Translations under genes and position numbers: made by a program
Notes under the pieces: model-generated
Database searches by the model: none
Told to the model about the DNA's origin: nothing
What the model saw: the letters and a program-made list of their open reading frames with translations, nothing else
Assembly: GCA_002633005.1 (NCBI GenBank)
Contig: NMRA01000030.1
Span: 640,720-704,719 of the forward strand
Length of the DNA stretch: 64,000 bases
Source of the DNA: Phoronis australis
Taxonomy: Eukaryota; Phoronida; Phoronidae
Direction of reading: 5' to 3'
Shown: positions 14,101 through 25,800 of the stretch, piece after piece
Layout of the letters: each line of letters opens with the position of its first letter
How positions within the stretch are numbered: the first letter of the stretch is position 1

Positions 14101-14999
14101 CATAGTTATTATTCAATTGTTACGGATTGTGATCTTTTTCTTTTAATGCTATGCATCTCATGGTATTTTTAGCTTTATGAAGCTTCCAAGTCTTCATCGA
14201 AGAAGAGCAGACCAGTCAAGTTTGTTAGGTATGATGCTTCACTCAAATACAACCACAATGAAATTCACCGAGACCCAGGCCTACCAGAAACAATAAGGTA
14301 ACTTGTAAATGATCATGATGTATTTCCATAGAAATTTTAACTTAATGGTGGACTTTGAATACAAGATGGCCATTTTGCTTTTGTATTGCAAGGGTTTGTA
14401 CTGTGGACTGGTAGAGGGTGAGACTCATGTTATAGTCCTCTCTATGGCAAGGGTTTGGACTGTGGCCTGGTAAATGACAACACTGATGTTGTGGTTATCT
14501 CACTTCAACTTTGCATAAAAAGAAATTCCAAAATTGCAAATTTTTCATTTTGTAAAGGCTAACAACATTGTTAAAAAGTTTGAAATTTTACATATTTTTA
14601 TTTTACTATAGTTATGTTTATTATAAATGAATAGTGTGTGGATTTTTATTTCTTTTGATCAAATAAAACTCTTGTCTGTCGTAGCGTGTGTTAATTGAAG
14701 AAAATTTAATGCAGTTTGAATTTTTTTATGAATGTAAATGTATGCCTGAAAACTTTGGTGGAGAAAGACTTCATCTTTTATTTTTTTAAAGTTAATATTT
14801 TGAAAATTTTATACTGATATGTTGTTTATGAGTTTTGTTTCCCATTAAATCTTAGAGCAAGCGCCACCTGTTGTACGTAATTTATCTTTGTTCATATTGC
14901 CTAAACAGATGTATACAATTTATAGACTTTGTAGTAGTTTTTCTAAAATGATATCTTTCCTTTTATTTCAGAAATTTTGTACAGTCTTCGTTAAAGTAA
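2013..14999 (+). CDS. ABHD12: ABHD12-like serine hydrolase (lysophosphatidylserine lipase / monoacylglycerol lipase), 11 exons, N-terminal exon not found
   Basis: Exons: 2013-2143, 2641-2743, 3933-4049, 5848-5924, 6822-6951, 7211-7248, 7904-7983, 8745-8830, 10937-11015, 14173-14297, 14972-14999. All join in frame across GT-AG introns to give 330 residues plus a stop. Human ABHD12 has about 398, and the difference is mainly the missing N-terminus. Order of parts: arginine-flanked membrane segment, LHGNAF oxyanion-type turn, DYRGFGDS, nucleophile elbow GHSLG (Ser codon 6938-6940), LILHAEDD acid (10980-10985) and YNHNE histidine (His codon 14254-14256). The family is an integral ER-membrane hydrolase with the catalytic domain on the lumenal side. 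It cleaves lysophosphatidylserine and, in vitro, 2-arachidonoylglycerol; loss of the human gene causes PHARC. Family assignment rests on exon-by-exon resemblance recalled for human ABHD12. ABHD12B is the alternative paralogue. Confidence 0.93.
2641..2743 (+). CDS. ABHD12: ABHD12-like exon, linker into the hydrolase domain
   Basis: The acceptor is AACTTTTCAG and the donor GTAAGT. It encodes CIPFTDYTDP and ends NVQLGVW, with the Trp codon split over the intron. The family has the same tyrosine-rich strand ending GVWH. Confidence 0.92.
3933..4049 (+). CDS. ABHD12: ABHD12-like exon with the HGNAF oxyanion-type motif
   Basis: It starts with the last base of the split Trp codon and reads HILPESLV, then YYEDSL, then VFLYLHGNAFS. 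HGNAF lies at 4030-4044 and corresponds to HGNAG in human ABHD12. The downstream donor is GTCTGT, weaker than the others in this gene. The correct frame is easily missed because another frame is open across the same bases. Confidence 0.93.
4742..5130. repeat. 15-bp GAT-rich minisatellite in ABHD12-like intron 3
   Basis: The unit is close to GATGATCATGACGGC. It repeats with 15-bp phase from about 4862, after a looser GAT/GATGGC lead-in. Each unit centres on the palindrome ATGATCAT. Because the unit length is divisible by three and lacks stops in several frames, long Ile/Met, His/Asp/Arg and Met/Ala/Thr frames appear on both strands. None is a plausible gene. Confidence 0.97.
5520..5605. repeat. 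GGTGACAACT-type short tandem repeat
   Basis: Degenerate tandem copies of a 10- to 15-bp motif around GGTGACAACT lie in ABHD12-like intron 3, shortly before the exon at 5848. Confidence 0.8.
5848..5924 (+). CDS. ABHD12: ABHD12-like exon, strand leading to DYRG
   Basis: The acceptor is CTACTTTCCAG and the donor GTAAAA. It encodes VARHRVSLYKVLQKANFHVI and ends in AMDYR, the usual helix and strand before the GxGDS turn of alpha/beta hydrolases. Confidence 0.94.
6083..6720. repeat. 38-bp minisatellite interrupted by a MITE
   Basis: Degenerate units of about 38 bp, close to CAGTCTGGCATTAGGTATG followed by TGGTGGGCTTTAACCCAGA, fill most of intron 4 before the nucleophile exon. One unit at 6083-6122 is separated from the rest by the inserted element at 6123-6234. 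Confidence 0.93.
6123..6234. mobile_element. 112-bp foldback MITE with 6-bp target duplication
   Basis: The element starts GGGCAATAGTCTGATATAAC. The reverse complement of its end starts GGGTAATGGTCTGATATAAC. About 38 of the first 45 bases pair between arms, so it is nearly all hairpin. CAAACA flanks it at 6117-6122 and 6235-6240, and removing it restores a normal minisatellite unit. There is no coding capacity, so it must be mobilised in trans. The superfamily is not determined. Confidence 0.88.
6822..6951 (+). CDS. ABHD12: ABHD12-like exon with the GHSLG nucleophile elbow
   Basis: The acceptor is TCTTCCTCTAG and the donor GTAAGA. It encodes GFGDSTGSPTEDG and then FILGHSLGTG. The catalytic serine codon is 6938-6940. 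The exon ends in phase 2. Confidence 0.95.
7211..7248 (+). CDS. ABHD12: ABHD12-like 38-nt small exon
   Basis: The acceptor is TATTTTCTAG and the donor GTAAGT. It encodes only IGTRATAELCDE, the helix after the nucleophile. Its phases fit both neighbours exactly. Confidence 0.9.
7904..7983 (+). CDS. ABHD12: ABHD12-like exon encoding the LILEAPFNNI strand
   Basis: The acceptor is TTGTATTTAG and the donor GTGAGT. It encodes VPPDGLILEAPFNNIVDAAK. The family has PPDALILESPFTNI at the same place. The exon ends in phase 0. Confidence 0.95.
8022..8375. mobile_element. Possible degenerate inverted-repeat element
   Basis: The left side (CCATCCACACTACGAATTAC) and the reverse complement of the right side near 8370 (TGTCCTCACTATAAC) resemble each other weakly. 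Internal motifs such as CTAGA-AAGTT also recur in opposite orientation. It may be a decayed MITE in intron 7. No clean target duplication is visible. Confidence 0.3.
8745..8830 (+). CDS. ABHD12: ABHD12-like exon, cap region
   Basis: The acceptor is TTTATTTGCAG and the donor GTAAGT. It encodes PMLTLYPYAENFIFDN and ends FFDSEK, the less conserved segment between the LESPF-type strand and the acid-bearing strand. Confidence 0.88.
9164..9252. repeat. 45-bp tandem duplication
   Basis: Two almost identical copies beginning GAGTGAGGCCTCC lie head to tail, at 9165 and 9210, within ABHD12-like intron 8. Confidence 0.92.
9299..9440. repeat. TACC/TATC simple repeat
   Basis: Degenerate tandem TACCTACCTATC and CTGAGTACC units lie in ABHD12-like intron 8. 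Confidence 0.9.
9540..9652. repeat. 54-bp tandem duplication
   Basis: Two copies of a unit beginning TGTGGAT, with TGTACACATCTRATGAGTTA inside, are separated by 54 bp. Confidence 0.88.
10104..10193. mobile_element. Diverged second copy of the 112-bp foldback MITE
   Basis: It shares the arm pattern of the element at 6123: GAATAGTTGGATATAA, then ATTTTGAGAACCAGT, a short loop with GGGGAAAACTGATTCT, and an inverted right arm ending TTAGATTATTGCC. It is more mutated and slightly shorter, so it is an older insertion. It lies in intron 8. Confidence 0.72.
10937..11015 (+). CDS. ABHD12: ABHD12-like exon with the catalytic acid
   Basis: The acceptor is CTCTACTTGCAG and the donor GTATGT. The true frame reads IHHVSIPILILHAEDDKIVP; a different frame is also open here. 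The paired aspartates (10980-10985) hold the catalytic acid of the family. Confidence 0.95.
14173..14297 (+). CDS. ABHD12: ABHD12-like exon with the catalytic histidine
   Basis: It follows a 3.2-kb intron. The acceptor is GGTATTTTTAG and the donor GTAACT. It encodes LYEASKSSSKKSRPVKFV and then SLKYNHNEIHRDPGLPETIR. His at 14254-14256 is the likely catalytic base. Confidence 0.93.
14387..14500. repeat. 59-bp imperfect tandem duplication in the last ABHD12-like intron
   Basis: GCAAGGGTTTG followed by ACTGTGG and CTGGTA recurs at 14388 and 14447. The second copy is diverged. Confidence 0.7.
14662..14667 (+). terminator. Possible intronic poly(A) signal
   Basis: AATAAA lies inside the last intron of the ABHD12-like gene. 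The intron opens with an in-frame stop directly after the Arg codon (AGG TAA). A transcript ending here would encode a protein that stops after PETIR and lacks the last eight residues. Use is unproven. Confidence 0.3.
14972..14999 (+). CDS. ABHD12: ABHD12-like terminal coding exon
   Basis: The acceptor is TCCTTTTATTTCAG. It completes the split Arg codon, encodes NFVQSSLK, and stops with TAA at 14997-14999. It aligns with the REFLGKS region near the human C-terminus. Confidence 0.88.
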
Positions 15000-17769
15000 A
15001 GCCTAAACAACTGGTTTTGAAACTATTTTTTATTGTTTTGTAAATTATATGGAAAATTAATTTATTTCATAATTTAACTCGTGATTTATTGTTGTTAATG
15101 AATATGAGGTGTTGAAAATATATTAATGTTATATCAAATATTGGTCTTTTTAATCACCTGCAATACTGACATTTCTAGAAATTATATCAATTGAATTGAT
15201 GTACATCGCACAATGTTCGCTTCGTCCAGTGTTTTCATTAACATAATTTAGAAATTCCAGACCAAGCATCTAGGTCACTGTATATTGTGACACACAAAAG
15301 CTGTGATGATTTCACAATTAATTACATGCAACTTGTTCAGTAATTGGTGTTCCCCGGTTTGCATGTGCTCTACAGAAACGACATGTCTTGGCCTGCTATT
15401 TACCAAGAACTTTTTATTTTTTAAATTTATTAGCAGATTAATGAATAAGTAAAACCTGTTTAACTCTAATAATGAGCGGGCCGGGCTGGCTGAATTTTGT
15501 CAAAGACGGAGCACTAGGCAGTGTGTCTCTATGAACTTATTTGGAAATTTCTGTTAACATGTGGAAAAGCTAGTCTTTTCAATAATGCCTGTGCCAAACT
15601 ACTTGAGCAACTGTTGATTTGGATTTTCGTTGGAATCCTTTGTTGTTTCACTATGATTGTACTTTTCTTTTTTACTAAATTTTAGGAAAGAGATGGTCAT
15701 GTTATCCAATTAATGGCAGATTGGTATGAAATCAAAAATCGAAATTCTACAAGTTTTTTATTTTCAGAAAATATATCCTTTTTGCCGAGTTAAATTCAAA
15801 AGTCGGTTTATATATTTGACTAAATGCACATGCTTATTAATAACCGTAAGCTCACAAAACCTATTAATTTTAGAAAATAATTTAATTTTTCTTGCGTGTC
15901 AGGTAAATATGACAGTAAAATTTAAAGTTTCACCTGTTCAACATGGAACTTGTATTCCAGACATCATTCCATATTTAAATATTCAAATTTTGGGGACATG
16001 ACACACACTTCAGTGGTCGCCTAAATAATCGGTGAAATTTCAGTTAAAGCTGCCTTTCACCCTACTTGGCAGGTGTAATGATGAAATTGAATTGGGCCTT
16101 TTACTTTGACAAATATTCCTTCAAACTACACAGTCAATTAAAGTTGGTGGAAGCAGGTAGTCACTTCAAAACTTTAAGATGATAACATGATTATTGGGGT
16201 AGTTTTGTCTCACTAGACTGGAAGGGGCCCCGACAGCATGTTTTTTCAAGACTTTCAAAAAGGTTATGGAGAAAATTAAGAGAATTTTAAATAGGGCAAA
16301 ATCACACCAATTAGCGATTCATTGTGTTGGAGAATGAAATTATATATTTTCATAAAAGATAAGTAAAAGCAAATAAATATCGTTTTTTCAAGTTCTACAC
16401 CACATCACGCAATATTTTCAGATATCTGCATTTGGTAGATACATTTTAAAATGAAAACATGTCAAATGAAAACATGGCAGTTTTGGCAGAGATGTTGCTT
16501 GGATATGTAAGGCACAAATGTTGACAAATATGGCACTATCTTCTATGTGACCAACCTCATTGTGAAATCAAAATAATGTACTTTGAAATTTATTTATAAA
16601 TGTGACTAACAACAATGATACAAAGTTCTACATGTGTCATTTGGTGCCTTTGAAACTAATTATTTGAACATTATGTGCTAACCTTTGTTTATATGTACAC
16701 TAATGCATCTGACTCATTGTTAGAGTTCCCCCACAAGCTTGGATGCCTTTTGACATCAGTTCTAATCTCTTATGACTTGCCAGTTAGCTGTACATGTAAT
16801 GGGTGTAAGTTATCAAAGGTGCATTCAGGTGTTGAACAGTCACCTGTTGATAAAGTCCATTATATACACCTGAATAGGGTTTCTTAAATACCTGGGCACT
16901 GACAGGTAGCCTGGCTAGACAGGAAGCCTAACCACAAGGTTACCTGAAAATTATGTTGGTGTATTTCACAGAGGTGTTTGCACTCACTGACTTTTAATTC
17001 TAGAAATTGTGTAAACCTTTGTAAAATTAGGAGATACCAGCTCCTGTTACCTAGCTACTCCTGGACACACATGAGAAATTATGTGTGATAAAAAGTGATA
17101 ACAAGCTGTTCTAAAACTACATCATGCAGTTATGGTAGACTAAGAAATGCCTTAAAACATATATTTAGATTTCAGAATTATGATGTAATAATGAGTTTCT
17201 ATAGTTTAAATCATAAGTAATTGTAAAATATTTTTTCAAGTAATGTATAGTACACTAACAATAGTTAGTGGGTGTGCTGTTCTATGAATGGTAATTTTAG
17301 TGTCTAGTGAGACCACAAGCATTTAATCTAAGTTAATCATTGATACTTGAGTACAGTTGAGTATCCTTGAGTCTTCCTACACATGAGTTGCCCTCCATAA
17401 TTTCATGTCTAATTTTGAAAAGCGCTATTATAGATGAATGATTTGTTTTTTATTGCCTCTTGCTCTACAGTAGAGCTTCAGGTGAGGTGGTCATTCACCT
17501 GATGGATGTCTCATTAGAATGTGCGTCTGAATGGGTGTCGGTTATTTGCGTCAACAACTGAGTGGTCCAGAGTAGTTACACCCATGATGTATTTATGCCT
17601 TCCTATTGTAGCCTCTCTTTCAGTAGGTAGGAAACAGTGGTTGGGCTTTTCAGGCCAGAATATTGATAAGGAAGGGATGGGCTGGTTTGCCGTAAAACAT
17701 TCTTTTTGTGAATGAATATTTGCTATTTTTGTATTGTTTGTCAGTTATGTCTGTTAGCACTGCAATAAA
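15000..17769 (+). other. Probable 3' UTR / downstream region of the ABHD12-like gene
   Basis: T-rich, stop-dense DNA follows the TAA. The first canonical AATAAA signals are at 16372-16377 and 17764-17769. Neither is proven to be used, and a non-canonical signal closer to the stop is possible. No other gene was seen. Confidence 0.4.
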
Positions 17770-19987
17770 TGGTTAAATCCAAAAAATATGATTTAGACAA
17801 CTTTCCGCTATAAAATTAGTTTAGCTTGCATACTCAGATGAGAAATGATTTTGTCCTTGGGAAGAAATGATAGCTTGTCAAGACATGGTTGATGGTTAAA
17901 ATGACATGTCATGATCAAGTCATCTGGTAGAACTGGTTTGCAACCAATAATAAATGTCACTCATGTTGACCAAAGAAGTAAGTGGTCTAATTTGTTATAT
18001 GGAAATAATTACAACACAAACAGAAAGGGGTGGAAGGATTGTAAAATGATATTGTTGCTAAGAAACCTATTAGCTTATGCTGATGAAAATATGGTATCAT
18101 CAATTACTATTTTTATTTTTTTTTAGTTTCTTAAATTTTGCTGAGTTGCTTCTGCTTGTGTTGTCCTGGAAGTAATCCGCCCACTTTAAGTGTGACTACC
18201 AGACTGTTATCAGTATGGATTTGGTAATTATGTGGCAGATTTTTCATCATTTTTTATTGAAATTAAAATTTTCAAGTATCAACCAAATGTATTATTTTTG
18301 AGTTCTATTCTGCTTCTTCTTTATTTTTTATGTTTGTTTTGGTGGATCAATAAGGCCTATTATACAATGAACCAGAATTATCTGACTAAAGGCTTATTCA
18401 TCAAAAGACAACTTTCTCGTGAGCACTATGGCCATTAAGGTTTTGCAGGACCCTAGAAAAAGGTATAAATGTGGCTAACTCTTCACCGACCATCTTATCT
18501 GACATGATTAGATTCACATGAAACTTACAGATGCAATGCTGTATGCACTATTTTCTAAACCACTGTTAGCAATGGTTTTTTAAAAAAGTTCCACAGTTTG
18601 CAAGAGGAGCTATCAAAAAATAGAGATTAATGCACCTTTCTGTTTTGCTAAAATTTACTAAGACATGGTCGTGTGACCCAATTAATGGCATGTCAGTAAA
18701 AAGTAAAAAGTCAAATCGGGGCTTTTTTAATGCTACTTTCATAAAATATGTGTTTCTAGTGAGTAAAAATCTATAGTTTTGTAAATATTTGGGTCCGTCA
18801 ATGAGGTGCAAGGTAAACTAAACTGAATTAGTGAGTTAGTGGTTGTTATGTCACAATTAGTTAAGAAATTCATGAAGAACAAAATGTTCACATACCCCTG
18901 GCCACCCCTTGCCTCCTGTCTACTTATATTGGTTTCTAATTTCTGACAACTGAATTCCTGATTTTCCAGTCATTTAGTTCAAATGGCATTGTTATGCGTA
19001 TACAATTGCTATTTACTGGTTGAAATGTTTGGAGAAAGGCCACAGTTAAGAAGGAAATGATTACCTAATATTTACTTGAACTTCAAAAGGTGTTGAATAC
19101 AAACAAGAAATAAACATGAAGGTATTAACAATGATCATGTGCATTGTACTGTGTTGGGGGTCAAAATTCCACAATTTGGTATAATGAAACAATATGTTAA
19201 TAGTCTAGGGTTGGGAGTTGTCCCAAAGTTTAGGCATCTGAGTAATAGCAAGGAATGTTGAACAGGCCAGAGAAAAAAAACTTGCAGTGTAGCTCTGACT
19301 TGCAGTGTAGCTCTGGCCAAGTAAAAAGCACACAAGCAGTGGATCTTGTTTTGAAACTGGGCTTAGAATGTATCTGAAAACTGAGCCCTTATATTAATGA
19401 AAATAACCAGGGACTTTAAATTTAGGGGACTTGCATGAAAATATGCTTTTTATTTTGATGTTAAGAATTCAAAACAAAGTTTACTGTGTATATATAACCT
19501 AAAAATTGACTTAGAAACAGTAATAAGTGTCTGGACAAGTCTGTAAGTGTGGTGAAAAGTTTGGGAACAGCCGAGTCCCCTTTTGGGACTGTTTGATGCA
19601 ACCAGGCACTGGTTTCTGCTTTTTATTCATCACTTGTCAAATGAAGGTGTTTTAAGCCTTACTTATGTGCCTTTGTCTAGTTTTTCAACAAAAAAAACAA
19701 TAACTTGACCAAATTTGATGGTGAACACAAGTCTCACCATGAGTCTGGGTAGAGAAGAGAACCAATCATTTTTTGCCTTATATTTTGCATTGACAGGACT
19801 GTTTGATGCCTTCTAAAGGTATTAGATAAAGCTCCTGCTTACATAACAGGTGAAGTAGAATGCTTCAGGCAATATGGGTAATACCGCTGATTGCAAAGAT
19901 CTCACAAGTCAGTGAAAACCTGTGGTAACTAAAGATTCTCTCTCTGACTCTGTGACTGTTTCCACTGTACTCTCTCCATCTCTATCT

Positions 19988-19996
19988 CCCCCCCCC

Positions 19997-20027
<31 letters not shown>

Positions 20028-20029
20028 AG
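19988..20029. repeat. Poly-C followed by (TC)n microsatellite
   Basis: A run of C is followed by a run of alternating T and C. It is a simple-sequence tract with strong purine/pyrimidine strand bias, and nothing else can be said from sequence alone. Confidence 0.95.
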
Positions 20030-20410
20030 ACACTCATTGTCTCCCCTGTGCACTTGTATCAAATTCCTGCTTCTCACCACACTTACAAATTATGCTGATT
20101 ATGAAACATAAACAAAGTAATAGATGTACTTATATCAATCCAAACACATTATGAACAGTGCAGTTTGAAGAGTTATGACAGTTATGGTAGAGCAACAGGC
20201 AGAATGGCTTTACCCTGTTGGACTTGGAGTATTTCAAGGATCCACTCAGTGCAATCCAGTGATGCTAACAGGGTAATCCTTTTAAATCTGAGACAAACTG
20301 TCTGTGTACAGTGGCTCTTCTTTATTTGTTGTGTAAACAAGTTGACATTATTACTGAATAATAAATACAAAATGTTAGGTAAAGCATTAGGGTCTTGCTG
20401 AAATGAGATT

Positions 20411-20526
20411 ATAAACTTGTAGTAGCCAGTAGCCAGTTATTTGTCAACACTCTACTTTACCTGCGGATAAACTTGTAGTAGCCAGTTACGCCAGTTATTT
20501 GTCAACACTAATTTACCTGCAGATAA
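20411..20526. repeat. 56-bp tandem duplication
   Basis: AAACTTGTAGTAGCCAGT recurs at 20413 and 20469, each followed by CCAGTTATTTGTCAACACT and a tail ending ACCTGCRGATAAAC. Confidence 0.92.
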
Positions 20527-22795
20527 ACACGCTGTAAGTTTAAAAAAAATATCAATAAAACAAACATTTGCAATGTGTTTTGTACAAAAATGTTTTGAAT
20601 ATCATTTTTCATTGATAATTATTTTAGGTCAGTGACTGTATCTCAAATTGCGTTAAGCAGTGAATGATGTAGACAAATATATAAAAAATATCAGTTTGGT
20701 AAAATGTCACAAATTTAAGACACAAAACGGCACTGAGAATGAGAAAAAAAACAGTATGGTAAATCTTACCAATAAATTACACGATATGGCACTGAGAATT
20801 ATAAAATGATGGATAAAAATAGCAATATTGCAAAAGCTTTCCAGATGGGTTAGATGATAGGGTGGACAAGTGAAGTGAAATTTACATATGTGTTTACTTT
20901 TTTATCTAACACAAGTAATTATGTTCTAATTTTTTTAATTCTATGTACCCCAGACACAGATTCGAGAAACTGCAGGACCCAAAACAACTTTATTAGCCTT
21001 TAAAGATGGAAAAGATCAATTTTGGAAATCTTTTTTCGTCCAAATTGGTGAAGTTTTACTGTGTATATTTTTGTTATTCAAATATTTGTTTTTATAATTT
21101 TAAGACCTTGTTTCAGGAATTGAAATTCTTTGTCCTCAATTGCTTCCTCTAGTTTTGCTAGATATGAAACTGACCTTTCAGATTATAACACACCTATATT
21201 AAAGTATATTAATATGAAGCCAGCGTCCTCTTGGATGAGAGTTTTGTTGACAATTGCCAGCAATGAAGGCATGTTTTCATTGCAGTTTTTGACACTAATT
21301 GGTTATTTGCTTATGATGTCATCATAACATGTCCATGGCAATCAATGATGTCATCCATGTGGGAAGTTTCTCTACACTTGTGGTCATTTGGTCCTCACCC
21401 CTATACAAACTCATACACCACTGACATTTCATGCTAATTGACTCTGACCAGTGATGAACATCAGGGCTGTTTTTAATTTTCTATGATGTAAACCTTCTTG
21501 AGTTCTTAGAAATATTTTTACAATATCTGCCAAAGTGTTGTGCAATGTCTCAACCATGACCCAAGGTTTGGCGCCTCACTGTTGGATATCATTGTTTTCA
21601 GGATCTTGAATTTTAAGGAATCTTGGAAGAAATCCTCAGTGAATGAAACTGATATTATTACGAACACAGTGTTGTGTATCATCGAGATGGAAACCTTCAT
21701 TTTAAACTTCACCTATGGTCAGTGACATGTAAATAATGCTGCCAGTGATCACCTATGTTTAAAGCTCAAATTGAAATATCTTGAGCATCTCACCCTGTGT
21801 TTTGTAATTCAATGAGAATTTCTTAATTAGTCCAGTGAGTTGTCCAAGTCAGATGTCACTCACACTACCCAGCTCAACATGTGCCCTGTTTTTGTGGCTG
21901 AAACTATTAACCTTTACTGTTTATTATTGACATTGGGTTAACCTCAAATGGCTAACACACAATACATTAGACACCCTGGAAATCCTCAACTAGATATTTA
22001 TCTGAAGTGATTAATCACTTGTGTGATGTATTGTCCTTGGAATACCATTACATTGTTTTATTTTCTTGTAAACCAGGCCTCCCATGAACAAGGCCTTGTT
22101 ATAAAACTTCACTACCCACTTCAGTCAGTATTCAATTTCCTTGACACTGTTTACCAATAACCATACCAAATACCTTACTTTATAGTTCTCTTCCTTTCAT
22201 TATAGTCTAACAGTCCTCTCTAGTCTATTATGTACATGCCATTTTTGGGGTTAGTTCATTCAGGAAAATTAACTGACAAATTACTGGCGTCAGTCCTTTG
22301 TGTACTGGTGTGATTCATATAGGCTTGCTCTCTTCTTAAATTTGTCATGAATTGAAAGATAACGGTTTTATTTGTTAAGAAATTCTATTGAGTGTGCTCA
22401 TTCCGTCTAGGTGTAAGTGCTGGTATTTTAATAACTTAAAAATTGTCTGCAAGTATTTGAAAATGTGCCAACTCATTTTTTGGGATGTTTGCTTTTTGTA
22501 GTGTTCAGCTACTGGAAATATACAGGTAAAGGAGGCACTGTACATACATATTGCTTCAGATTGTCTAATTATGGTACTGACACTTAAACTGTCCATTGAG
22601 GACATATGCAGAAGAAATGTTTGACAAAATGAGACAAATATTTCGAAAATTAGGAGAAAAGAAATTTGTTAATTAGTTCAGTATTAAAGTGATGACACAT
22701 CAATGTAATAGCAAAGTTTTTTATAATAATGCGTATGAAACACCACAACTTGCACTGTAATTTTCTCACAGTTTCAGTTTTGTTATATTGTGAGG

Positions 22796-22874
22796 ATTAG
22801 GTCTGTCATATGCCTTTGTTTTGTTACGTACATAGTGAATTTTAGGTCTGTCACATGCCTTTGTTTTGATTTGC
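22796..22874. repeat. 45-bp tandem duplication
   Basis: TTAGGTCTGTCAYATGCC followed by TTTGTTTTG occurs twice, 45 bp apart. Confidence 0.88.
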
Positions 22875-25800
22875 CATTGCACAATCTTATTAGCTTGAGT
22901 TTCAGACAAATTATTCCACTGGTCTTCCAGCAATTTTTGCAGGCTTACTCAATTGGTTAAAGTACATCAACAGCAAACAAAATAAACTAGTTTATAAAAA
23001 TAAATACTGGTGTTGAAAATCTGTGTTCGTGATTTGTTTTTTCACGTGAAGACAATATTGTGGTTATAAACAAAATCTGCTGAAATTCGTGGCATTCTTC
23101 ATGGGCGAAGCGTTTAAATTCTCAGTGGCCCATTACACTTTATAATTTAACTCATTGTTCATCTCCTGTCCATTATACTTATACAATTGATAGGTTAATA
23201 CTTTTGTATCATTTACTGTTTTTACCATACATTATGAAGCAAAGTTCTTGCATCTTGAAAAACGTAATGAATGATGCGCAATTCTTAAGTATGATCATCT
23301 TTACTAAATTTGAGCTCATTTTTGCCTTGTCACCGAAAGTTTACAGTGCCCATGTCCCTGGGACACACACACTACTTAATGAGTTTTGTCCCTGATGTAG
23401 TGCAGGTCAAATACCCTGAAACAATAAGCTTCCATGGGAACTGCATTTATTGAATTGATCAAATGTTTCAATATTAGTGTTTATAAGGTAAATATTTGTC
23501 ATACTTTTCCATCATGCATTTATCCTTTTACTACTCATGTGAGTGAGCATATTTTGGTTGAAGGTTTCACATTTGCTAGTCGTGAAAAGGTTTGAGAAAG
23601 ATCTTCCCAGATCAGTGCTTTCACCATTTGGTACTGAAAGTATGAGTCATGTGGTCGGTTGTCACCTCCAATGCTCTGTTTGATTTGTTAAATAGAAAAG
23701 ATTATCTATTCATTGAATGGTGTTAGAATTTTAATTAAAAATTTTCAAATAGGACACTGCAAAAATTTACTATTTTGTGATTAACGTTAAAAATTTCTTG
23801 ATAAAGTTTGAGACATTGTTAACCAATTTTTATTACAACTTATAATTTGAGACATCATTTTTTCTACAATTTAAGTGTGAGGTTACAGGAAATCCCCACA
23901 AATTTAGGGCAAATTGATTTTTTCCTGTTTTCCCCATAAATTAGTAAGTCAGAAAGTAACTGATATCATTTTCACTTTCTCTACCATACTTCACATCAGA
24001 CAATGTTTGGACAAAGTTATTCACTACAGTTTTTGGAGCCTCAAGAAAATGAAGAGAGAGTAAAGTTTTCAATTATTTTTGTCATAAATTGGGAAACTTA
24101 TACCCTAATTTATGTTCCTTAGTGTCGAAGACTTGACATTTGAAGTGTCTCTAAACCTGCTTTCCACCACATTTAACTTGGTGCACATATGTTATGAAAT
24201 TCATCTCATATTGTTCCTGACTCAGATTGGAGATACTTTCTAGATTGTGAAAGAAGAGTTTAAACTCAGGCTCTACTAGTTGTCTTGTTACTATGTCATT
24301 TTATGTGATGCATTGGATCTGAAGAAATTGCATGAGTTCTTTGCAAACAAAAAAGCACTTCCCACCTGAGTAAGGAACAAGTTGAGACAAATATTATACA
24401 GATGTGTAATCTAAATCCAAAGTTTGCTTTTTAGATAATGCAGTTTTATAGCTGCTTAACTTTTTTACCAGAATAATTTGTTTTCAGAATTGTTAACCAT
24501 AAATATTTTGTGGCAGTTTGAAATTAAGTAAATAATTCAACTGTGTTTCATGTTTAGTTTGAGTCCTAATGAATCATTGCTGGTATTCATTCAGTCTACA
24601 AACATGAGTCATAAATGCTGCTGGTGTCGGATGTCTACTTGGACTGTTTACTTTCTGTTTAGTGGTATTTTCTGGATGTTTTGTCTTCCAAAAGTTTTGA
24701 AATTCAAGTTGCCTTGTCTGTTGCAAATACACAATTTTAACCAGTAGACCTTATTAGCCTTCAGAATATTTTGTCGGTCATTGAGTAAGCCTATCTCTTG
24801 TTCGTTTTAAAAACGTTAAAATTAAATGTATGAAAACACATAAAGATATATGTATATTGTATATCTATCTACTGAATTAATAGCATTAGAATGAAAATTT
24901 GAACTTCATTTTATACAAAAACTTGGTTGCAAAAGCCTGTGTAATAAGTGAACTGTTGTGTAACATGTCATTAACCTTTTGAAAGTCAGAACAGTCATTA
25001 GTCTGTTAGATTGTGTGATATAGATTTGGAAATGCCTGCTTGTAATTCAAACCTCACTTTAGTGGCTGTGGAGACGGAGGGNCGTTTGGGGGTCATACTG
25101 GGGCTAGTTTCAAACACTGAGAATATCATGTCATGCACTAAGAACTTAGGCATTAGCGGAATCCAAAATCATAGAATCGTTTTCATGTGGAAAGGATGCC
25201 CTATTTTCAGGCCAAACATTGTAAAGCACCTTTTCTGACAAAGAGAAAGTCCTTGCTTAGGAAAAGTTTGACTGGATCGGGTGACAGAACATAATGAAGA
25301 ATGTGAGAGCTGAGAATGTGACTGCTGCATATCATTTGAACCAGTGTGTAGGGGCGCGGCTGCTTTGAAAGCTGACGTTCAAGACTTGACCGCTTTCACT
25401 ACGAAAGGGTGCCCTTTAGAAAAATAGGTGCCTTTCTAAGAAAATCTTCCACAAAAGTAAAACCTTCTGAAAGGTGTCATTTTTCATGGAAGCTCACTGC
25501 AAATGTGTCCCTTTTTCTCGATCTGCTCTACAAATGGGTGGGTATCCTGATTTTTCAGCTGCAACCCCTGTCAAAATACTAGTTTGGTACCCAATCCTCC
25601 GAGTTGGCTGATGTAAGGTGTGTTTTGAGCATGGGTTTTACAAGAATGGACAGTGGTGTAATTATATTACTTAGCCATCCACTATTTGTGAGTATTCAAT
25701 TAAAAAGTACAATTTGCTCTGTCTGGTGAGGTTTGCTTGTGGGACACCCCCCTTCTCAGTACTCTATGGGCTGGAGTCTTTGGACTTCATGGATAATTAG

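Noticed and set aside
12834-14105. Two + strand frames of 103 and 104 codons in the 3.2-kb ABHD12-like intron
   Set aside because: Composition is intron-like, there are no matching splice sites, and exon phases on either side join without them.
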